64,000 bases of DNA from Polytrichum commune (Eukaryota; Streptophyta; Polytrichopsida; Polytrichales; Polytrichaceae), in contig OX485804.1 in the NCBI GenBank assembly GCA_950295325.1, positions 36,766,001 through 36,830,000 on the forward strand, read 5' to 3'. Shown here in pieces: positions 57,990 to 64,000 of this stretch; position 1 is the stretch's first letter, and each line of letters opens with the position of its first letter. A program made the translations under genes and the position numbers. The notes below the pieces were generated by a model. It made no database searches. It worked only from the letters and a program-made list of their open reading frames with translations, and was not told the origin of the DNA.

Positions 57990-58400
57990 TACGGACCACT
58001 TTACACTAGAGATTATGGGGCCTTGACCAATGATATACATTGATTGGTCGAGAAGCCAGAGACGGTCCAAGTTCACTATACATTAGACCTTGAAAGCACG
58101 AGGGACCAAAGAAATTGGAATGCATGAAAAGTCTACATGGCGTCCTACATGACAACAAGTGGACGATGCTTCGTGGTTGACCAAATATTGCATTAGGTCA
58201 ATTAAAAAGAGGTGGGTTCAACACATAACTACGGGCCTTGGTAATCAATCGATCTATCATTAGCTCTTAGAAATACTATATTATCATGGTGGGGATCGGA
58301 ACCCATTGATATGTTGCGGTCCCTCAACATGGTCCACTTCCACTTTACACTAAGCTCGAGGACCCATCAATTGCAAGAATGGCATTCTATTCCCCATGGA
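57990..58400 (+). mobile_element. Decayed family A MITE relative
   Basis: Internal matches to family A (GGTCCAAGTTCACT, GAGGGACCAA, AAGTCTACATGG) but no clean inverted ends or target duplication. Confidence 0.5.
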
Positions 58401-59150
58401 GGATTTTCAAGGACCCTTAGATTTTCATGGCCCATAGATAAGTTTTAAAACACGTAAGGTAGAGGGTGCTAAAACCAACACCCCACCCAAAACCAACACC
58501 TATAAACGCCTCCCAATTGCCAACACTTTATGACCTTGAACTGTTTCCGTGATGTAGGAGTGTCCAAGCCCATGGAGTGACAATTTTAGATGCCATTAGT
58601 GGTGCCACCTCATAGTGGCCTTCACTGCCTTCATGTAGGGTAGGTAACGGGCTCCACTCTATCTCAGGTTGGCTCAAGGTGAGGATTAGTGTGGCTAGTC
58701 AATGCCTTTTCTAGCCATTCTATTCACAAAGCCAAGGAGGTAAGTCCACAAAGCACAAAGGGGTCATGTCCCAGGATGCAAGGGGGTTGGTTCACGAGAT
58801 GCAAGGTGATGGTTTTGCAAGCGAACTAGGTGGGATCGTGAAGGTGGCCATGTGGCTTTGCATATCATTACTACTTGGGCTTTGATGGAGTTTGGGTCTA
58901 GTACTCAACTATGTTGTGTTTGGTTCTAGGCAATGAGAGTGAGGGTCCTCATCATATCCAAGGTCGTCATACGTGGGATCTATATATTGGTTTAAGAAAG
59001 CTAGTGGTTTTGACTTTGAATATTCATCAAATATCTAATCGAGGCTAAACTTATATTTTCTTTCTTTATAGCTATGTGTAGAACAAAGGCTAATATGAAT
59101 ATATAAATTTCTATATCAACCATGTAGCCATATGTATGTGCAATAGCTTA
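58401..59150. other. Gap without recognisable genes
   Basis: Nothing supported. Confidence 0.4.
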
Positions 59151-59544
59151 GAGCATCCTCAGTCGGTCTAGGTAAAGCTCACTGCAAACCAAGACCTATC
59201 TTGCTTAAAATGCTCAAAATTTAGAGGGAGTGCACCAAATCTTGCTTAAAAATGGAAAGATCCTCCCACACTCCCTCTAAATGTCAAAAATTTGGAGGGA
59301 GTGTGGGAGGATCTTTCCATTTTTAAGCAAGATTTGGTGCACTCCCTCTAAATTTTGAAAATGTGGTGTTTTCAATGAGGGATTTCACCTACGTCAAATT
59401 TTTACAATTCTTTTTTCTTGAGAAATATCTCACGTTTATTTAGGTGTGCTTCTAATGATGGTAATTTCAGTTTCTAATTTTAGGTCAGTCAAAAGATAGG
59501 TTTTGGTTTGCAGTGAGCTTTACCTAGACCGACTGAGGATGCTC
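59151..59544 (+). mobile_element. MITE family C with 53-bp inverted ends and TTA duplication
   Basis: The left end GAGCATCCTCAGTCGGTCTA continues to ~59203. The right end is its near-perfect complement, ending GGATGCTC at 59544. TTA flanks it at 59148-59150 and 59545-59547. A Harbinger-like MITE. Confidence 0.9.
59216..59356 (+). ncRNA. 67-bp hairpin inside MITE C
   Basis: Arm 59216-59282 and arm 59290-59356 pair over 67 bases with one difference (a G-T type), around a 7-base loop GTCAAAA. If transcribed, it would be a long near-perfect double-stranded RNA, the form from which MITE-derived small RNAs arise. Transcription is not shown by the sequence. Confidence 0.5.
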
Positions 59545-59547
59545 TTA

Positions 59548-60411
59548 GGGCCGGTTCACACTATGGCCGTCCAAGTCGAGAGGCCGTGGGATTGAGTGGC
59601 CAAACTTTGTTGAGAGTCCAAAGAAATGAGCTGAAAATAGTCAATAAAATATAGTAAGTGGACCCTTTGGCCGGGCATAGTGTGAAGCCTTCAAAGGCTA
59701 ATCCCAAAGTCCTAACCTTTGGCCATGAACTCCCACGGCCTCTCGACTTGGACGGCCATAGTGTGAAGCCTCCAAAGGCCGAGCCCAAAGTCCAAACCCA
59801 AAGGAGCATCCCACTTTATTTCTTGCTCAAAATAACCCCTCCAATCTAATGGTCAAGATCTTGTCAATGATTGATATTTTAATGAAAAAAAAGGTTCGGC
59901 CTCTCGACGGAAGTTTGGGTCGAGCATTTTGCTCGACCCAAACTGTGCTCGAGAGGCCGAACTCTTGGCGCCATAACTTCCTAAAAGTGTTGCCACCTCG
60001 GGGAGGACACTTGGGAAAATATGGTGCGTTAAAATATAGGGTGTATTTTATTCATGAGCAATAAAATTTAGAAAAATTTAGATGTAATATAGGATGCTTA
60101 AAATTCAAGTAAGGAATAATCAGAGAATATAGCAAGAATATACCCAATATATTCTAGAATGTTTGAGAATATACCTCAAATATTCCAATTATGTGATAGT
60201 CTCATTTAAATACCCCTTTAACGCACGTGTTCACACAAAGTATAGTGAAGTGTCCCCCCCCGAGGCTGCCACCTAGGCTCTTTTGGAGGCGACGTCCTTT
60301 GGACATCGGCCTCTAGTGTGAAGGCCGAGAGGACAAACTTTGGACATTTATGCATTTTCATTGGTCCAAACGCTTCTCCTCTCGAAGTTTAGCCATAGTG
60401 TGAACCGGCCC
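59548..60411 (+). mobile_element. Tourist/Harbinger-like MITE, family B copy 1
   Basis: 864 bp. The ends are GGGCCGGTTCACACTATGGC and its complement. TTA at 59545-59547 (shared with MITE C) and 60412-60414. A 13-bp perfect internal palindrome TTTGGGTCGAGCA / TGCTCGACCCAAA lies near 59918-59950. Short frames inside are not conserved in copy 2. Confidence 0.9.
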
Positions 60412-60767
60412 TTAGAGTGTTGGTTTAAGCACCCTCTACCTTATGTAAGTCGATGTTATCATTATAATATGTTAAGTTCGGGTCGGCAATGCCAACTTGG
60501 ATAGATATTGTTGAGGGTTGACTTTTCCTCCCTAAATCCCAACGAACAATATGATGATGTTGGACCTTTTAATAACCTTTCAAGCATAAATACGAGTTGT
60601 TATGTGAGCACATAGTTGTCACTTGACTCCTCCTGCAAATAGGTTCATGGGATTCTTATCAAGTGGCGTAGTGGGTGTTTGGCACCATAGACAAGCATCT
60701 CGGAGAGTAAGTTTTACACTTTGGTGAGAATCTTTGGTAGATGGGAGAAGGTTTCGTTTGATAATAA

Positions 60768-61250
60768 AGGCCACTTCACACATGAGACTGAGGGCCCGTG
60801 ACCATTACACTCCAAGCACTCTCATTGGTGGAGAAGGCGGAGCCGGTCCAAGTTCACTCCACGATGTGCTTGAGGGACCAACGGAGTATGTGAATGCAAG
60901 ATGGATGTAAAGTCTACATGGATTCCTACATGGCATCCAATGGATCATGTTTCATGGTCACTTGACCTATTTATATAAAAAAACCACCTCTTGGTGGTAA
61001 GCCTAACACAAAACCGGGAAATCATGGCACTCCGGATGCTCACAACCGTTGATTTAGTCTATTTTATCACGTGTGAGGGCCCGCATGAATAGCCATTCAT
61101 TGAAATAGCATTTGGTTGAGGGCCCGGTCACATACAACTTCACAGTACACTACATGATTTTGGAGATGTCTTGGGACGACCTATGGATACTTTCTTTTGG
61201 GCTCTCACAATTTCATGGTCACGGCTCTTGGCTCGTGTGTGAAGTGGCCC
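60768..61250 (-). mobile_element. Tourist/Harbinger-like MITE, family A copy 3 (inverted)
   Basis: 483 bp. It starts AGGCCACTTCACACATGAG and ends GTGTGTGAAGTGGCCC, with TAA at 60765-60767 and 61251-61253. It aligns full-length with the reverse complement of 15430-15909. Confidence 0.9.
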
Positions 61251-61253
61251 TAA

Positions 61254-62421
61254 GTAGTAATGAGGTGACAAGTCGATGACTAATGAGAGCTTGACAATGT
61301 TTATCATTCATGGATGTAATCAAAGACCTTGATTAGACTCGGACTTATTCTTGAAGATAGAATCTTGAGAGAGCATCCTACACATGCTTAAGAATGTTAT
61401 GAAGTTGGTGACCGCACAAAGGCTTGGATATTTGGAATCAATTACGATTATCTTAGAGGGCGCTCCATTTAATCTATACTAACGTTGAATGGAGGTTCCA
61501 CGTGGGATAGAAGTGGTGTCAATCCAATGTATAAATGACATGTGGCAAATAATAATTATCAAGTGGGGATGCCAATGGTGACAATTGCATCAACTTTTGT
61601 TTTTGGACTTACACTAGTAGATTAAAGAGGGGGATCCTAATGGCATGGTTTTAAACAACACAATTTTAGGATTGGCATAATATGGTCCAAGATTATTAAA
61701 TTGTGTTGTTTTGGACCATGGTTATGTTGGGTTTATAGATAAAATTTTGATTTAGAATCATTATGTTTTAGTCCAAGTTTTTTTCTACTACATTGATTAT
61801 CCCAATTAGTGAGGGAGGGATGATAGTGAATGTAGCAAATTAGCAAAGGTGATGCTAATTTTTTCTATACTATAAAACTAGTGCCACCAAAAGATCTAGG
61901 AAACATTGTTCATCTCAACACTAAACCTATTACTTATAACAACACTATTCGTTCGTCTTAGTACTATTCACCGACACAGTTGTGTTTGCATATAAATTTT
62001 TATCACTCTACGAGCACCTTAGAACACCCACTGATTTGCTTGAAATGATGTGGCAAATGAGCATGTATTCATGAATTTAGTATCACTAAAAAAAGTAATT
62101 TAATTCCTCATTGATTTTGAGACTTGGAAAAGTAGTGTGTGTTTCAAGAATTAGTCCAACACGCACTAATTGGGATAATCACTGTAGTTTTAAGTCATGT
62201 TCACCTTTCACCTTTTGTTACAAGTTGCTATAAAACCCAACCAACCCTTGCTAAGTCACCCTCCCGACATGATCCTTTGTTGAATCGTCAACACACTCTA
62301 ATCAACATAGTCATGACTTGAGGGCTTGCTCGCATGGGCACCCATTGAGATAAGTGAGCAAGATAAGTAAGTCTTAATTATACACATGTATTGTTTGAGT
62401 GGTGTTTGGTTAGGTGTGGGT
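61254..62421. other. Gap with one short inverted repeat
   Basis: AAACAACACAATTT near 61657 pairs perfectly with AAATTGTGTTGTTT near 61697. Nothing else is supported. Confidence 0.45.
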
Positions 62422-62424
62422 TAA

Positions 62425-63006
62425 GGGCCATTTCACACTATGCCTGTCCAAGTCTAGAGGCCGTGGGGATTTAATGGCCAAACTTTGTTGAGAGTCCAAA
62501 GAAATGGGCTGAAAATAGCCAATAAACTATAGGAATTGGAGCCTTCGGCAAGGCATAATGTGAAGCCTCCAAAGGCCAAGCTCAAAGTCTCAACCTTTGG
62601 CCATGAACTCCCACGGCCTCTCGACTTGGACAACCATAGTGTGAAGCTTCCAAAGGCCAAGCCCAAAGTCCAAACTTATTTTAAACATCCCACTTTATTC
62701 CTCGTCCAAAACAACCCCTCCAATCTAACGGCCAAGATCTTGTCAGTCTTCCTTATTTTTTATGAAAAGCATTCAACGGCCTCTCGACCATACTTTGGGT
62801 TTCCATTCATTTTTGACCCAAACTTCCTTCAAGAGTTTTGTCGCCTTGGTCAAAAGTATTGCCATGCATGCATTTTGGAGAGCGATATGGCCTTTGGACT
62901 TTGGCCTCTACTATGAAGGGTCGGGAGGCCGAATTCTCCGTTTCTTGCGATCTGATTGGTGGAAATCAACAACCTCTCGACCTTCGGCCATAGTGTGAAG
63001 CAGCCG
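62425..63006 (+). mobile_element. Tourist/Harbinger-like MITE, family B copy 2
   Basis: 582 bp. Left end GGGCCATTTCACACTATGCC; right end GGCCATAGTGTGAAGCAGCC; TAA at 62422-62424 and 63007-63009. The first ~350 bp align well with 59548-59900. Confidence 0.85.
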
Positions 63007-63009
63007 TAA

Positions 63010-64000
63010 CAACCAGACACCGAAAGGACATGTGTTTAAAAAAGATCGGAGTACGTGCTCAAAGTTTGTTTACTATTGTAGGTTCTATAGTCAATCTAAT
63101 TTTTTTTTTAATCTCTTCTTTTCGGGGAGAGGGTGGACACAACAAGAGGAGAGTCGATGACCATCAAAGAAGAAAGAGAATCTTCACTTTGATAACAAAT
63201 AAGAATTTTATATAAGCTATACAAATCATGTACAAGGAATTCGGCAATGGCCTCAATTTGGATATGCTATTCATTCCAAACTAATTGCATATTTTATATC
63301 CTAGGAGATGCGTTGGGAAACTAATGGACTACACCTAACCAATGCCCATGCAATACACAAGTGGCACACACCTTCATGGCACATTTGATGAGGACCAACC
63401 CATTTTGGTTGGTACTACCGTGTGATACTTCCTAGTAGCCAATTTATGGTGTGTTATGGCTCCACAAATGCATTTGAATCTTCCACCACCACATGTACGT
63501 GCATTATCGAACCCACTCAAGACAAGGATTCAATGTGACGATCATTGAAAGCGTGGTTTGAAGATGGCACACCTAGTGTAGAAAGTGACCTATAATAATT
63601 TCCAAGGTCAAGGTACATAGTTGGGGGGAAAAATCATTGTGGAACACATATGAATTCCACTTGAAGAATTTAGAAGATGTTCACCTCGATTCCCAAACAA
63701 TAAAAATAGAAGCTCGACTTTTATGTTAATGTGTTTGTGTAGTGTTTATTGTGTGGCCAAACTCTTACACTTATTAAAATGCTCATAAAGTACCGCATAC
63801 AATCACACTCACCTCAATCATCCACTAGTGTAGCGGCTTTTTGTTATGACAAAAAGTTATTGAATCTCCCTCAAGTTGCCACGTGTCGATCCTACATTGG
63901 TTGATGTATGTGTGAATCCTATTTGGAAACTACATACATGAAAATAGAAAGCGGGCTCTACGGTGTTGTAATTCCCAAACCAACGAGCACAATAAACAAC
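63010..64000. other. Gap; part resembles the 22.3-22.9 kb duplication
   Basis: 63165-63300 shares AGAATCTTCACTTTGATAA and TTTGGATNTGCTA blocks with 22840-22960. No genes. Confidence 0.45.

Overview
The window is a repeat-dominated piece of nuclear plant DNA. GT-AG introns with plant-type splice sites, a plant ACT-repeat (ACR) gene, a plant U-box/armadillo gene, plant LTR retrotransposons and many MITEs all point to a land plant with a large genome. The Plavaka-like and Tigger-like transposon remnants would fit a non-angiosperm (lycophyte, fern or gymnosperm), but that is a weak inference and I cannot name the species.

Layout. 1-7810: the 3' two thirds of a Ty3/gypsy element: pol (RT end, RNase H, integrase, with one in-frame stop), then an unusual 955-residue extra ORF in env position, then a ~1.9 kb 3' LTR. 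8.2-12.4 kb: a decayed Plavaka-like transposase gene on the minus strand, facing away from a decayed six-exon gene of unknown function on the plus strand. 12.4-26.6 kb: no intact gene; Tourist/Harbinger-like MITEs, two Tigger/pogo-like fragments, tandem duplications and dispersed repeats. 26631-28699: a solo LTR related to the first LTR, with a perfect 5-bp target-site duplication. 30125-31756: 17 exact-length copies of a 96-bp satellite with a three-unit higher-order pattern. 32.4-36.3 kb: an apparently intact ACR9/ACR10-like gene on plus (six coding exons, 414 aa). 36.8-51.0 kb: interlocking repeat families, a copia remnant and two gene scraps. 51776-54608: an apparently intact PUB38/39/40/41-like gene on minus (two coding exons, 750 aa), with a broken partial copy just downstream. 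56.6-64 kb: MITEs, including a head-to-tail pair sharing one TTA site, one of which holds a 67-bp near-perfect hairpin.

Only two cellular genes look functional. They are unrelated by product, but each has upstream a homologous ~190-bp GC-rich segment ending in the same AAG|GTGCGTCA splice donor, so they may share a copied promoter/leader exon. The features I find most unusual are the env-position retrotransposon ORF with its recurring GGCTATAGCC-like motif, the shared leader, the 96-bp satellite and the MITE hairpin. I found no convincing new multi-gene system.
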